A stretch of 64,000 nucleotides of DNA from Arctopsyche grandis (GCF_051622035.1 NC_135364.1:22958501-23022500), one strand, 5' to 3'. Positions 11,370 through 24,251 are shown, numbered from the stretch's first letter. Translations and numbers: made by a program. Notes: generated by a model from the letters alone, not told the origin.

Positions 11370-11800
11370 AAGTAAATTCAGTTTTGTTCAATAGTAAAAT
11401 TTTTGTGTTGTTTTTTAAAATTATTCTAATTCTATCTCTGTTCAAAATTTAAGTTATAAAAAGCGATAAAAGTGATGCAATTTATATAATAGTGTGGTCG
11501 ATAATACGAAATGAATTTAGTTTTGTTCAAAAGTAAAATTTTTGTGTTGTCTTTTAAAACTATTCCAATTCCTTCTATGTTCGAAATTTAAGTCAAAAAG
11601 GCAATAAAAGTGATATCATTGATACAATAGTGTGGTCGGTAATACGATATGAATTTAGTTTTGTTCAAAAGTAAAAATTTTCTTTGGTCTTTTGTAACTA
11701 TTTCAATTCCATCTCTGTTCGAAATTTAAGTAAAAAAAGCGATAAAAGTGATATCATTGATACACTAGTATGGTCGGTAAAATGAAATGTAATTGTTGAA
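11370..11800. repeat. Tandem repeat, about 139-bp unit, three copies
   Basis: The phrase 'gttc(a/g)aaatttaagt' recurs at about 11,441, 11,580 and 11,719, and 'agttttgttcaa.agtaaaa' at about 11,381, 11,520 and 11,658. The blocks between are alignable, giving a 139-bp period and a little over three copies. Non-coding. Confidence 0.8.
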
Positions 11801-12183
11801 TTAACAATTTATATATTTTGATAATCTGCATAGAAAAGTTCGTATTTAAAATGTAGTGTACATATGTATGTAAAAGAAACTATCGATTTGTATTGAAAAA
11901 ATTGTGAACTTTGCCCAGTTTGAATACGGCTTTTAAATTCGGCTATAAATAGAAATTTAATAGGTTTCATAACCGGTCAGAAAATTCGGCTTCCGTTCGT
12001 GCGAATTTCATGTTTTTTTTTTTTTTTAAATTGACAGCTTGACGCATTGACACCGGTCGGAAATGTGATTTACGGATACGATTGACAGATTTGATAAACT
12101 TACAGGTATATATTTAGATAAATGTGCAGTGTGTGAATTAGCGATCTGATCGGAGATCGATGTGATCGGAGTCCTTCGTCGAA

Positions 12184-12355
12184 ATGGTGGTCATGGGGAG
12201 CAGGAGGACGGGGGCGCCGATACTGCCTGGGGCTCTGCCCTTGTTGGGGGCGTTGGGGGCGATGCTGATGGGGGCTCTGTTGACCGCGGGCGCACGCCCT
12301 GCCACTACCACCACGGAATATCCTGAAGGATTCGCCGAAAACGGCACCAATAACG
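12184..12355 (+). CDS. First coding exon of an unidentified secreted or membrane protein (partial gene)
   Basis: The ATG sits in a good context (cgaaATGG). It opens a 57-codon exon in locally GC-rich DNA. Residues 1-13 include a short basic segment (G-S-R-R-T-G), then a long hydrophobic stretch rich in Leu/Ala/Gly/Met (about residues 13-35, PGALPLLGALGAMLMGALL), then a small-residue cleavage region T-A-G-A-R-P-A, then a polar Thr-rich segment T-T-T-T-E-Y-P-E-G-F with an N-G-T glycosylation sequon. This is a textbook signal peptide plus mature N-terminus. Directly after codon 57 plus one base comes GTCAGT, a usable splice donor (phase 1). No continuation exon was found, so the next intron must be long. 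The family cannot be named from so short an N-terminus. Confidence 0.6.
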
Positions 12356-15230
12356 GTCAGTATTTGATTTTATAACATTAGATTGGATACCTTGTGCTGT
12401 CGGTTATCATAATTGAAATGTGATGAAGCGTTTGGAATCTTTACTTTTTGTATATATACATATGTAGATGTATGAAATAAGAACAAGATCAAAGATTCTG
12501 TGGACAAAATCAAAATGGCCGCTGTTTACAAAATTGAATTTTCATGTAAATTGAAAAACCACGAGGCATTTTGGAATGTTTATGCTTAAAATGTAATGAC
12601 AGGTTTATAAAAAAAATCAACATATTTATATTTCATTTACTGGAAATGTTTGCATTCCCTATATTGTTATATTAACAAAACCCGTGTTCCTCGGAATATT
12701 CTGTTATTATTTATTTATTTAGTTATTTATTCTTGGAAAATTTACAGTTTGATTAAATATAGGTACAAATAATTTACAATAAAATATATTTATTCAAAAG
12801 ATAAACCATTATAGAAGACTTAATACTTTAGGCTATATTATTATTGAAAAAAAATCGTTATCTGCTTAAAACCTACTTTTTTCGGAAAATTTACAGTTTT
12901 AATATCAAACATTAACAAAATATAATTATTTAAAAGATAAACCATTTATTAAAATTTTTACATATTTAAAAATAAAATAAAAGAAAAACTATTTATAATG
13001 TGGATAACAGCAGTAATAATGATAAGAATTAAAAATATAATCAAATATATAAGATTAATAATAAATAATAATTCGATATTACATGTTTGTCTGTATATAT
13101 CGATTTATGTTTAAATGATTTAATATGAATTAAAAAAATAATTATATTTAAATAACATTTTTCAAGTATCAAATAATAGAGAAGAACTTGATAAATATCC
13201 GCTCTGGATTAGATTTTCATGATTTATCAAACATACAATTATAAAGCAGTATTATGTTATATTATATGTATAATGGCATTAATTTATTTACAATGATTAA
13301 AATATTTAAATTATTCACAGAATATTCAAAGAAATATATTTTTGGTTTTTTTAAGTAGTCAAAAACAATTAAAAAAAATAATCGTAATTCATGCAAAATA
13401 GGCTCATAAAAAAATCAGTTTAAGAAACTTTTAGTTTAAGAACACTATCTTATGACTATTTGCTACAAATAGTCATAAGATAGATGAGATAGTAGATAAT
13501 ATAAAATCACTTGATTTAGGTAAAGATTTAAAGTTCCATTTTAATCTGAAAACACAACAATATTAACCCATCGATTAATCCAGTAAATATCTAATTAATT
13601 ACTAAATTAATATCCAAGTGGTGGTCAACGTATTGGTGGGCGTACCAAAATGTAACAATTTCTAGTGACATTGATGCATGTGCGCAATGACGCTGGAATG
13701 GAAACAGAACGTTTTACAATTACCGAGAGGAATTGCATCAGAAGTATATGGCATGGAATGCAAGAGGGCAAATGACATTACATACCCCAGATTGTTTCAG
13801 ACTGCATACAAAATGCATACCCTCCCTACGTACGTACCTATTCATCAAACGCAGTAACGCGTCCCCTAATTTTTGACAAAATCCCTCAATTCAACGTAGA
13901 CATTTTATTTTAAATTAATTATCCCGCTTCCTGGTCGCATGTTGCAGATGTAATATGCAGAATCAGAGCGCATGATATAAAACACAGTGTTCTTTTCCCG
14001 GTTCGGTAGTAATAATAAGTATTCTGACATTCGATATGTTAGCGTCCCCTTTCATAAAGTACGGAGGTAGAACTACTACTCATAAACGATTTTTCTCCCC
14101 CTAATATATGTATGTATGTCTGGATTCAAATTTATCCCTTCGGATCGTTTTGTAAATCCCTTTGTAGCTTATACGTACAACGCTCAGACTGATTTGCACT
14201 TCTCGTATTACATCAGATCGTTTCTTTCATCATCGCTAATGCTCCACTGATTATTTTTATAATGAATCAGATAGAAAAGATTGTCACATTAAAGTAATTG
14301 TAAGAAAAAAATGATTTTATCATTAAGAAAAATATTTGATTAATGTGTAATATTTCATTTCATATTGTGTCATACAATTTGTTTGGTTATATTTATTGAA
14401 TGCGTTCAAAAATATTTTTTAGATTAAAAACTGTAGCATAAATAGCAGCCTATTTTTTTTGATTTTTAAATGCTTTTTATTATTACAAAATTATGTTCAC
14501 AATACATCTTATATCTATTTTAATAGCTACTGATCTACTGATCATTTTCCGTTTACAATTTAATTTATTTTGGTTAGTAATCATAGTATTATATTATTCT
14601 AATGTTAATGTACAGCATAATTGGAAAAAGAGTTCAAAAACCTATTTACAAGTAGCATAATATGATAATTAATGTTTATATCATTAATGTGAAGATAAGA
14701 TGTTATATATATATATTTACATATATATTTTATAAATACTTTAAAACACTCATAATATTTTGAGATAATGAAGTTTTGACATTTCAAACAAATATTGATT
14801 GTAGTAATAGTCGATATTATATACACTACAAAAATTTAATCAATATTATTGAAGCCAAACTTCTAATTATGAGTATCAGATAAGCTCAATGTAAAATAGA
14901 TTAAATTTATTCAAAAAACGTAATAAATTTACCATTTGAAAGTGAGGAAATTAATTTTAAAGTTCCTCATGATATTTACTCACATTGTCGCCGTGCGCCC
15001 ACCGGTGGGCACTTGGGCTAGGTTCAAAACCGCCACGCGCCCACTCGTGAGCATACATTTGCTACACCTTAAATGAAGCTAGATTATTTTATGTTTCTTT
15101 ACAATTATATCTATGAACAGTTTTGAAAGCCAATAAATTAAAAAAAAAGTATATTTCGTGATTTTTAAAAAATTTTCGATAAAGCTGTATACAAAAAGGT
15201 GCGGCGATGAAATTTATTTTTTATTTTTAT
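12356..15230. other. AT-rich, probably intronic DNA
   Basis: Very AT-rich, with no supported exon. It contains a perfect hairpin at 13,445-13,483 and a somewhat more complex block at 13,620-14,240 with no coding signal. If the exon at 12,184 is real, this is the start of its long first coding intron. Confidence 0.4.
13445..13483. repeat. Perfect 18-bp inverted repeat with a 3-base loop
   Basis: CTATCTTATGACTATTTG, a three-base CTA loop, then the exact complement. The loop is too tight for a typical pre-miRNA, so this looks like a fresh palindromic duplication or element relic. Confidence 0.8.
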
Positions 15231-15237
15231 TTATTTT

Positions 15238-15480
15238 ATTTTACATAGATATAAACCAGGAAGGCCTAACGGGTAGACCCCAATGCGCCTTCCTAGACAA
15301 TTAATTAGCTGCATTAGCTGCATTTCGAGAGGTCGAAGAACATGAAATTAACAATTAATTAATTAATAAATTAATCCATAGAGACATCTATGGATTTAGT
15401 AGACTTGTACATACCTTTTTTACAGATTGCACATAAATCAAATTCAGATATTTGTGACATAGCGGGTAAAATCATTTGGT
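15238..15480 (-). mobile_element. SINE family 1, minus strand, 3' part only
   Basis: The 3' hairpin (ACCAGGAAGGC at about 15,257 and GCGCCTTCCT at 15,285) and the adjacent CATAGAGACATCTATGG block are present. The copy stops near GACATAGCGGGTAAAATCA, before the central domain and tRNA head, so it is 5'-truncated. Confidence 0.75.
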
Positions 15481-15552
15481 TAAATGTAAAATGTGCTCTT
15501 AGTCTTTATTAGGTTACTTTTACTATTTATATTTATTATATGTTTATATTAT

Positions 15553-15980
15553 CATAGCTCTGTCGTTAAGCTTCTGCCTAACACCGAGAGGCGCCGGGTT
15601 TGATTCCATGAGCTGATCTCGATTGAATATATTTTTTCTGAGTATATCTGTAGTGCTGCTGGTCAAACCTGAATATTTCTGACTCCAGATTGATCGTTTC
15701 CTATCAGAGTTTGCCAATTTCTCTGATTTCATTGTTGAAACGGTTCCCGATTTAAAATTGGTTAAAAATCTTCCTACCTACTATGTCACCATTATTTGAG
15801 TATGATTAATGTACAATCAAATTTATGTACAATTCATAGATGTCTCGTTAATTTGCTAGTTTTTCAGTGTCTCGTAATTCAGCGACTTTTGTAATTAAAA
15901 ATTCTGCATTGTTTGTAATTGGCCAGGAAGGCGCAATGGGGTTTATCTGTAAGGCCTTCCTGGTATAAAATGTAATGTAT
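15553..15980 (+). mobile_element. SINE family 1, plus strand, nearly complete
   Basis: The head has a modified A box (CATAGCTCTGTCGTTAAGC) and a weak B box (GGGTTTGATTCC). The central domain GATCGTTTCCTATCAGAGTT is near 15,694, followed by TTGTTGAAACGGTTCCCG. The 3' end has the hairpin GGCCAGGAAGGC...GGCCTTCCTGG at 15,922-15,963. The antisense ORF 15544-15732 is not a gene. Confidence 0.85.
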
Positions 15981-16229
15981 GTAATACATCAACCGTAATA
16001 CAGTTAACAAGGTAAATTCATTTTATAGGACAAACTTCTTGTACTTTTACTTATATTAACATATATATGTACCCGAACGGTATTATTTTCGTGCATGAAT
16101 TTATAATTCTAATTGATTTTAAGTTGATTTAATTGAATTTGAATCGAACGGGCAGATCTCAGTTCATATTTTCATCAGCTCTATATATATGTACATAGGT
16201 AGAGTTATACTCGGCGTGCTGTATTCGAT

Positions 16230-16525
16230 GATTGAGTTTAGCAATCAGAGCATTATCAGCGCAAATCAATTTGCGCCAGAGCCGTACTAGACGGGGACAC
16301 TGTTTCCCCATATCGAGCCCCATAACCACCCCACCTCTCCAGCCCTTCATCCCTTTCAGACCTCTGGTCCAAATGAGCCAGGGTCGGAGCCCCGAGGCGC
16401 GATTTGCACCCGTGTTCATTCGGGCTTGACGAGAGTTCCCCGGCGTGATGAATTATTCCGCGGCGACCGTCGCAATTATGGCGTTTTTGGCGGTGTAATT
16501 TATTCAAACCAGTCAGCCACCCCGC
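16230..16525. other. GC-richer island, function unknown
   Basis: A 300-base GC-richer block in AT-rich surroundings, open in several frames on both strands (16159-16507) but without a recognisable motif or convincing splice signals. It may be conserved regulatory DNA. Confidence 0.35.
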
Positions 16526-17430
16526 GGCTAAAGGGTTAAAACTTGCGCTTTTTATTCGGAAGCCTGCACGAAAGCTAGGAAATTACAATTGCACAAACAG
16601 AGCACTGTGCGAACCTTAAAAAACCAGAAAGTGGGCTCTGCTGAATGTGAGTCACTTTTTTGTATTGCACACGTATGTTTTCGAATGTGTAATATAATAT
16701 AAAAGGAGGTGTATTTGATAAGGAATGTAAACGTGATGATATTTTACCATTAAACAAAGCAGTGAAATCTTTTATATGAAAGTAACGTTTTTTGTAAAAG
16801 ATTTTTGAAACCGTAATATGAATAATTAAAAAAGACCTACAGTTATTTGAATATTATGATTATAAATTAGATTTAACAGATGACGAAGCTGAATTTGAAC
16901 AATGCGTATATGAATCTTGTCAAAAATTTTAGCCTTTTGAAATGTCGACATCTTGTTATAATTTTGTCGAAAGATAAAACCAAAACATTCAGTTTCTTTG
17001 ACTTTTCATCTATAAGTTGACTCTCAAGATTATCCTTAAGAGGGGTGGACACCAGCGCCTTGTCCATACAAACGTATTACACTTCTCCCTTCCTCAATTA
17101 TGGCACTAGAGAAATTATTTTTTAATATGCTATGGATATCATTGGGCTGCATCTATCGTTTTATTTTTTTTGATTAATTATTTTTTATAGGAGCTAGGAG
17201 CCGCCAAACATCAATAAAATCGCCTCTTTTTTACACCCACGAAAAGAGTCCAGCGTGCTTATTTAACGGTTGATTTAAAAAAAAATACGCGCATAGTTGC
17301 ACAGAAAATATCTTTCTCATACCGATGATGATTTTTTTTTTTTAAATTGGTCTAGTTTCGGAGGAGAAAATAGGAGAATACGAAACCTCGATTTTGTCAA
17401 TTTAAAATACGTTTTATCTGGTTGAGGCGC

Positions 17431-17545
17431 AACTGTCGCATTCACTCAATATATATATATATTGATGTATATTGTCGCATTCACTCAATATATATATATT
17501 GATGTATATTGTCGCATTCACTCAATATATATATATATATATATC
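17431..17545. repeat. Minisatellite, about 41-bp unit, three copies
   Basis: GTCGCATTCACTCAATATAT recurs at about 17,431, 17,473 and 17,513, separated by TA-rich sequence ending TTGATGTATATT. Confidence 0.85.
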
Positions 17546-17854
17546 AAAGAAAGGAACGGCAACAAAATTAAGGTTTCGGGTGTACAGCCCTATTTTATGT
17601 CAGTATGAAATAAAATGTAATTTAAATCCAGATATAATAGTATATTACTTTAGAAATGTTTAAATCTACCTGTATGAGATGAATTCTAAGACAGAAAGGG
17701 ATGCACTGTTTATTTGGTTCCAGCTCCGTTATTAAATATTCTTCTAAATATTAAAAAGACTAATGAGAAAGGAAGAAGTTATATGTCGTTTATTCGAGGG
17801 AATACCATGCATAGCCCACGTAAGTACAATAGAAAAAACGTATAGCATGGCATA

Positions 17855-18178
17855 TATTAGTGGTTAGCATGTAATCAAGTGGTCACAGGTTCAATCTCTG
17901 CTCGTTGCTGCTGGCCAGTCCTTGGATATGTGACTCCAGGTTGATTGTTTTCTATCAAAGTTTGCTAATTTATCTGATTTTCATTGGAACGGTTCTAAAA
18001 AAGTAGTAATTTCACGTTTTTTAGCATCTCAAATCCGATGATTTGAATAAATACTTCGAAAATGCAAATGTATCTCTATGACTCTCTTTAAAAATCACTA
18101 TATAAATTGTTTATCAATGTATATATTGGTGAGGAAGGCGCATTAGGGTTTACATGTTTAGCCTTTCTGATATATACT
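17855..18178 (+). mobile_element. SINE family 1, divergent, plus strand
   Basis: The tRNA-like head reads TAGTGGTTAGCATGTAAT with a B-box-like GGTTCAATCTC. The central domain is TCAAAGTTTGCTAATTTATCTG. The 3' hairpin is mutated (GAGGAAGGCGCATTAGGG ... AGCCTTTCTG). Head variant is the 'agtggttagcgtgtaat' type also used by the second SINE family. Confidence 0.7.
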
Positions 18179-18289
18179 TAATACAATCTCATGGCTATTA
18201 CTAACTGTATATGTATTTATTACACACAGTACCATCAATGCATATAGAAAGATGTGCTTTGAATGCTTTATGTCACATTGAAATCATCA

Positions 18290-18600
18290 GATATCCTCAC
18301 CTCATCCTGCATAGTCGACGGATTTGAACGGGGATGAATGTTGGGGTTTGCCAAGGGTTGTTTGTCGGATTTGCAGTTACGGGGGTGCGAAATTGACTGT
18401 TGTCAATACGAAGACCCCCTGAATAGATTTACATATGTGTTTGGAATTGTCTCAACGCTTCATACGAGGTTGTCAATTTGGTCATGTAATTTCCTTCGGT
18501 CACGTCCTACGTGGTCAATTTGCGGAAGTGATCGCGCGGTCAAATCATATTACGAGAATACATACATATACATATGTATGTGTACACGTGTATGGATCCA
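18290..18600. other. GC-richer island, function unknown
   Basis: A more complex block with one 96-codon frame that has no motif and ends in microsatellite. I regard the frame as chance. Possibly regulatory. Confidence 0.3.
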
Positions 18601-19239
18601 CACACATACTTTGATGAGTAACCAATAACGGAACTTTAGATTAGGTAGGGTATATCGCTTGTAGAACATATATATGTAGTATGTGTGATCGCGGTTTTAT
18701 GTTTCAATTATTTTAAAATAAAACATATTTATATAAACAAATAAGTTATTGATTGGAAGATTTGAGAAAAGACATATAAATACCTACATATATAGGTGGT
18801 TACGATATTTTCAGTGAATCAGAGTTTGTATTAGAATTGATATGCTTGAATTTTACAAGGAATTTAAATATGTAGTCTAAGCAAACAGGTACAATTCATT
18901 TTGGTAGATTGTTTTCAATTCTAAATAATCTACAAATATACTTTCAAAATTTGTTTTGACAGCATTAAGTAATATGAAATTATGGCTAATTGACATTTAT
19001 GAACTATTGAGTATATCTACTGATATTTTGCCGTGTTTGACTTATTAAAAATAATTCAACGTGATTACAAATAAAACATTTCAAGATGACGCAAGGTTAA
19101 GTTTTGTAAACATCTTTTTAAAAACAATTTTAACGTGCTGTAGAAAACATTAATTAAATATTGAATAGAAATGAATATATTTAATTGATATTAGATGTAC
19201 ATATGTATATGTACTTGCCGTGTTTGAATATACGATTTA

Positions 19240-19580
19240 AATAATTCCATTTAGATGGCGATGTCTTAATTTCGCAGCAGCAGGAGGAGAGTTTGGTTTG
19301 AGATTTTCCCCGGAAAATATTTTAATATTGGCGTCGTTTTTCCGCGAAAAGCGACGCACACAGAATAGAATGTGATTAAGTCTCGTGGGGAGAGGTGAAG
19401 GAGGAAAGCGAAGAAAAGTTTTCGCGTTCGTACCCCACAAGAAAAATCGTGTTTGACATTTTCCGAATAGCGTATGTAATTAAAATATTTTCGCAGGGTC
19501 GTTCTCGAGGGGATGCTGGACCTGTCAACAGGTACGGTTTCCCACCCGTCGTTATACCAAAACTGTACACGCAAAAGTAA
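19240..19580. other. GC-richer island, open in several frames
   Basis: Four overlapping frames on both strands (19237-19585) stay open for 60-100 codons. None shows a domain or signal peptide. The block lacks a clear splice context. Confidence 0.3.
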
Positions 19581-19864
19581 ACCAAGTCATTTGTGTACGA
19601 GAATTGTCTACATACATATGTATGTATGTGTATACAGAAGGCTAATAAATAACGTAACGACTTTTTTTGTCAACGACATCAGTATCACTTACCCAAAACT
19701 TGAAAATAAAGCTGAATACATTTTTCAAATTAAGAATGTAAAACATTAAACTTTCAACGTATGTATGTACATATGTATGAACATATATGAAAGCTAAATG
19801 ATAGCAATGACGAATCAATGTATAAATTAATAAATAATTTTTTTGAATGTTTATGATACTACTT

Positions 19865-20105
19865 CAGAGAGTGAAGAGATTTAAATGGTGGGGTCACCCA
19901 GATAGACAATTGGATGATATGTAGACAAAAAAAGTGCTGGAATTGTAAGTGAGAGAATGTAAAATAGTAAGTGGAAGGCTACACGATAGATGGGAAGATG
20001 ATATAAGAAAAATGTGTGGAGTGAGATGGATGAGAGTTGCGCAAAAAAGAGACGTATAGAAACGTGTTGGAGATCTTCATCTTACAGTAGATGGTGAATG
20101 GATTT
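19865..20105 (+). pseudogene. 3' fragment of an RTE-like LINE
   Basis: Reads approximately F-K-W-W-G-H-P-D-R-Q at the start, then K-K-V-L-E-L, then I-R-K-M-C-G-V-R-W-M-R-V-A-Q, matching the end of RTE-type polymerases, with stops interrupting. It ends GGTGAATGGATT. Same family as 4,195, 6,185 and 34,400. Confidence 0.75.
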
Positions 20106-20164
20106 TAATTGACGATAATTATATATGCATATAAAGTAAAATAGAAATATATGTATTTGACCAG

Positions 20165-20510
20165 TAACATATGTAATGTAATGCTTTCGACTGTGTGATC
20201 ACAGGCTCTATTCTTGGCTTCTTTGATGGGCAGACTTTGGATATGTGACTCAAAGGTTGATCGTTTCTTTTCAGAGTTTGCAAATTTATCTGATGTCATT
20301 GTAACAGTTCCAAAAATTGGAAATCTTGTCCCATTTTGACCTTACAACATCTCATGGTTTGTTGACATTTAAAAATGCTGCGAAAATATGTCCATATATG
20401 TCTGTATGATGATTGTTTTGTTAGATGATCCATGTTTGTAATTGGCCTTGAATAATATTAATGTGCAATGTTGACAATAGATCTCGAGAAAATAAAAAAT
20501 ATAGAGTGTA
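20165..20510 (+). mobile_element. SINE family 2 (alternative 3' tail), plus strand
   Basis: The head and central domain (GGTTGATCGTTTCTTTTCAG) resemble family 1. After TGTTTGTAATTGGCCTTG, however, the copy continues with AATATTAATGTGCAATGTTGAC and an A-rich end instead of the CCAGGAAGGC hairpin. Divergent copy. Confidence 0.6.
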
Positions 20511-20539
20511 AAATATTAAACAAATAAAATCTGACATTG

Positions 20540-20800
20540 CGAGATGGTGGCGAAAAGGCTATATATAAAGTAAGAAGAGGCTACTAACGATCAATGTGGA
20601 CGATAGACGTCATCGAGAAATATGATGGAGTATTTTCAAACGTGTCTATGGCGATTATTTTTCACCACCATAATGGCGGACGTCATTTCCACATATATTG
20701 ATGACCAAACCGAGCAAAATGGCAAAGTTTGAAAACGATCGGATAAGAATCTAAACTTCTTCTGACTAGAAATCGTAAGTGAAAGTTAGAAGAGGATAGT
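20540..20800. repeat. Interspersed repeat fragment of unknown family
   Basis: A block containing 'accgagcaaaatggcaaagt' and 'gaaaacgatcggataag' recurs in reverse complement at about 46,500-46,610 ('cttatccgatcgttttcata' and 'ttgccatattgctcattttg'). Non-coding, class unknown. Confidence 0.55.
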
Positions 20801-20984
20801 AAAAATGGGTGTAACATGTAAAATAAAATAAAATATCAGGTAAAACTACTATGTATGTACCTATAGTATATTAGGGTCGGCTGATTTTAACATGACATAT
20901 ATCAAACCATGACAAACTCGGATTTCATATTTTTAGCAAACGGTTCGCCGCTACTGCTCTATGACTATTATATAGTCATTCAAA

Positions 20985-21250
20985 ATTTAAATTGTATAAA
21001 CAAATACTTGGTAATACGAATCCCAGCGTAGGTATTACATAATATGTTCGGCAGGGACAAAAGGGCCCCACCAGCTGACAAAGGCACCGACGTCGAGTGG
21101 CCACTCTTGAGGGCCCCATTTCACCCCCATGAATTTGCCATGGAGGTCCCTTGGAGGACGCCCACGTGCCCCACAGACCGGCTTTCAATTTAACCCTCTA
21201 CCGCGCTAGACAATGCCCCCCACGTCTCTCCTAACCCCACACTCGTCCGG
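20985..21250. other. GC-rich island with C-rich motif
   Basis: GC-rich block. At 21,205-21,239 it contains GCTAGACAATGC followed by a C-rich CCCCCACGTCTCTCC run. The same 12-mer and a near-identical C-rich run occur in the island at 36,506-36,567. No coding signal. Confidence 0.4.
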
Positions 21251-21419
21251 AGCCTAATAGCGAATAGAAATTGTTGGAGTTTGTGCTGTGTGCTCATTAA
21301 GCGTTTTTCCACACTGCGAATGAATGAAAGTACCTACTGAATGTTTGCTATTAATTGGCGAGGAAAAAAATAAAGTGTGACCAACACCGGACTTCTTATG
21401 TTTATAAATCGAACTAAAA

Positions 21420-21858
21420 TGCTGGGAATCATTCTCATATGGCTTAATGGTAGCGTGTATGTTTAGCACTATATGATCAGTGGATTCGATCCGCCATACT
21501 GCTGGTTAGATTTTGGGGTATTTGTGACTCCAAATCAATCGTTTCTCATCAGAGTTTGCCAATTTTATCTAATCATTGTTGAAACGGTTCCTCAAAATTA
21601 GCAAAAAATCATCTGTACTGTTGTCACAAATCTTCTGTATTTTTTGTTTATAATTTGTAAAAATTATGTACAAAATCTAAATCCATTGATGTCTCAATGG
21701 ATTAATTAAGTAATTAATTAATTAATTAATTGTTATTTCGTGCTATTTAGCTTCTGGAAATACAGAGATTTATGTAATAATAAAATGCTGCATTGTAATT
21801 AATTGTCCAGGAAGGCGCATTGGGGTCTTCCTGTCAAGCCTTGCTGGTATATATCTAT
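21420..21858 (+). mobile_element. SINE family 1, plus strand
   Basis: Head with GGATTCGATCCGCC as B box. Central domain CAATCGTTTCTCATCAGAG. Then TGTTGAAACGGTTCCTC, the TAATTAATTAATTGTTA block, and the 3' hairpin TCCAGGAAGGC...GCCTTGCTGG with one mismatch. Nearly full length. Confidence 0.8.
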
Positions 21859-21974
21859 GTCAAAAAATAAAATGTATTACAAATCTTGTGCTGTAATATC
21901 AATACATTTTCTTACAATATTAATAAAATGATCAGTTAAATTTCAAATATTGGACAAACATTATTAAACAAAAT

Positions 21975-22325
21975 GAGCTAGTAGCAATGGTTCTATCCCT
22001 GGTGTGTGCTGCTGGCTAGACCTTGTACACGTGACCCCAAGGTCGATCGTTTCCTATCAGAGTTTGCCAATTTATCTGATTTCATTGAAATGGTTACAAC
22101 AAATTGGCATTACTTAATTAAATTTGAGTTTTTAAAAATGGGGATTTTCGCTTATTTGTATAAATGCTGCTAATTTGTCCATAGATGTCCCTATGGATGT
22201 TAATCGTTGTTTGTATTTACCTTGTATAATACTTACAATACTTCTGTACAATGTTAGACCAAAGATATCGTGCAAAGAAGACGAGTGTGCATGATTGATT
22301 GAATAAAATAAATAAAATATAAAAA
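21975..22325 (+). mobile_element. SINE family 2, plus strand
   Basis: The head is truncated (GGTTCTATCCCTGG as B box). The central domain GATCGTTTCCTATCAGAGTT is intact. The 3' end has CTTGTATAATACTTACAATA and ACGAGTGTGCATGATTGATT followed by an A-rich tail, not the family-1 hairpin. The tail matches 26,470-26,610, 28,375 (minus), 30,885-31,200 and 52,770. Confidence 0.75.
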
Positions 22326-23200
22326 ATATGAACAAGGTCATAAAGGTCACTCATTTATTTTTTAAGTATCCATAACTTTATTTTCATAACATAAGTATCT
22401 TCAAACATTACCTACAAAAATCAATTATTGATTATTTTATTATTTTTTTATATACATATGTATAGGTTCAAACTGTTATATATGTATATAGCTATGTACA
22501 TATGTATATTTAAAAGTATAAGAGCTGTGCTAAGTGGGTAGTTGGAATGGATTTATGTTGCAAATCGACTTAATATTCTGAATTAAACCATTACATCGAT
22601 TAAAACACCCATCCTTATTTTCAAATATCATAAATTAAAATAATAAAAAGAAATTTGAGGAATTTGCAATACATATTATGAGCACAATCCACATATTTTA
22701 CTCCACTATTTATTCCAAGCAACAGAAATAAATTCTGTAAGTTTTTAAGTAGGCGGTTTTTTAGCTTACGATAAGGGTCAATCAATGGTTGTCCATCCAC
22801 AAATAGATTGTAATAAAAACTTAAAGCTCCTTTTATTTGTTGTATTTAAAAATAATGCATTAGTACTAAACTATTAAAATTAAATGGCAACTGTGCTTAG
22901 AAACGAATATGAAAATAAACTGTACTTTCATCGGTATTTGGTACACGCATTAAAAGTAAAAAAGGAAAAAATTTAAATTTAAAAATATACGACACTCACT
23001 AATGAAAGGGTAAATTTAGCCTGTCGTTGCAACGAGTGGTAAAAGCAGACGTATGAGGGTTACTTTTCCATTAGAAATGTACATACATATGCAGAGCGAA
23101 CACTGTGTAAAAGTTTGCTTAACGAATTAAATACAGAATCACAAATACATGAAGGCATATATATTTTTTTTTTAATAAAATACATACAATACAACATAAA
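22326..23200. other. AT-rich stretch without gene
   Basis: Simple TACATATGTA-type microsatellite and AT-rich DNA; nothing further is supportable. Confidence 0.5.
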
Positions 23201-23204
23201 TTTC

Positions 23205-23525
23205 ACACAGTGCCCGAATCGATTAGCGACACGTCATTGGCCGTTGACATTCGGTGCAAATGAAGCGCGAAAGCGTCACAAACGAGACTTTACCCACACT
23301 GGGCGTCCACTAATTTTAGCAATTCACATCGCTATAAATTATCCGAGCAAGTGAATTATGCCCGGGGCTCCCAGCACCCTCCAATTTCAGCCCCGGAGGT
23401 GGGGGTGGGTGGCTTTCACCCGACAAGATAGCGCAAATAATCTGAATAACGGCCGGGCAACGTGTGAACGTTGAACCGGCCAGATATCACCAATATGGAG
23501 ATGTCGCACTCAAACGTGATGCAAT
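23205..23525. other. GC-richer island, candidate regulatory DNA
   Basis: A complex block with homeodomain-like AT cores (CTAATTTTAGCAATT, CTATAAATTA) between GC-rich segments. It has no ORF with any motif. It resembles conserved non-coding DNA by composition only. Confidence 0.3.
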
Positions 23526-24251
23526 TTACGACTAATTTTGCTCTAAAACCATCTTAAGTGCAAATAAGAAACTGGCCCAAGTCTCTATAATAATTTCATT
23601 GAAAAGCTTTCCAATTTCGTACATTTTCGTCATTGAAGATGACTATTGGGCCGGAGCGAAAAACGTGAATTTTAGATTTCCATCAATTAACCTATAGGAA
23701 TACTTGAGTCGTATCAAGGAAACATTAAATAAAAAAAATTCTCAGATTTTATACAATATCCTGTGCCTCCAACCTATCGATTTATCTCAACGAAAATATG
23801 GGTTGTTTTTAGAATAGTTGCAATTTTTATCTTATTTAAAAAAAATACGCGCTCAATATTCACCTATTGTAGTTTAATTGGGTCAATTATGACATGTTTT
23901 GACTGATTTACGATAGTTCAAAGTTGCCATTTTATCAAAAATACCATACAAAGTGGGCCACACTCACAACGCCCATTTGAAAGGCAAAAAAGCGTTATTT
24001 TCAGGAAATTTTTTATCAAACAGTTTTTTAATGTTTCCGTGATAATTTTAAAAATTAAAGTCATTCAGAGCTTCCTTTAGTTTATGCCTTTAATTTGAAT
24101 ACAAAAAAGTGCTAAAAAAATTACGAATTTTATGAAATATAAGGCGGTCAAAATGACCTATTTTGACGTAAAACATGACAAGTCAGCGTTACAAATAAAT
24201 AACAGTATATAATTGTTGCATAATGTTGTCAAATTTCAAAAGTTTGCTTAA

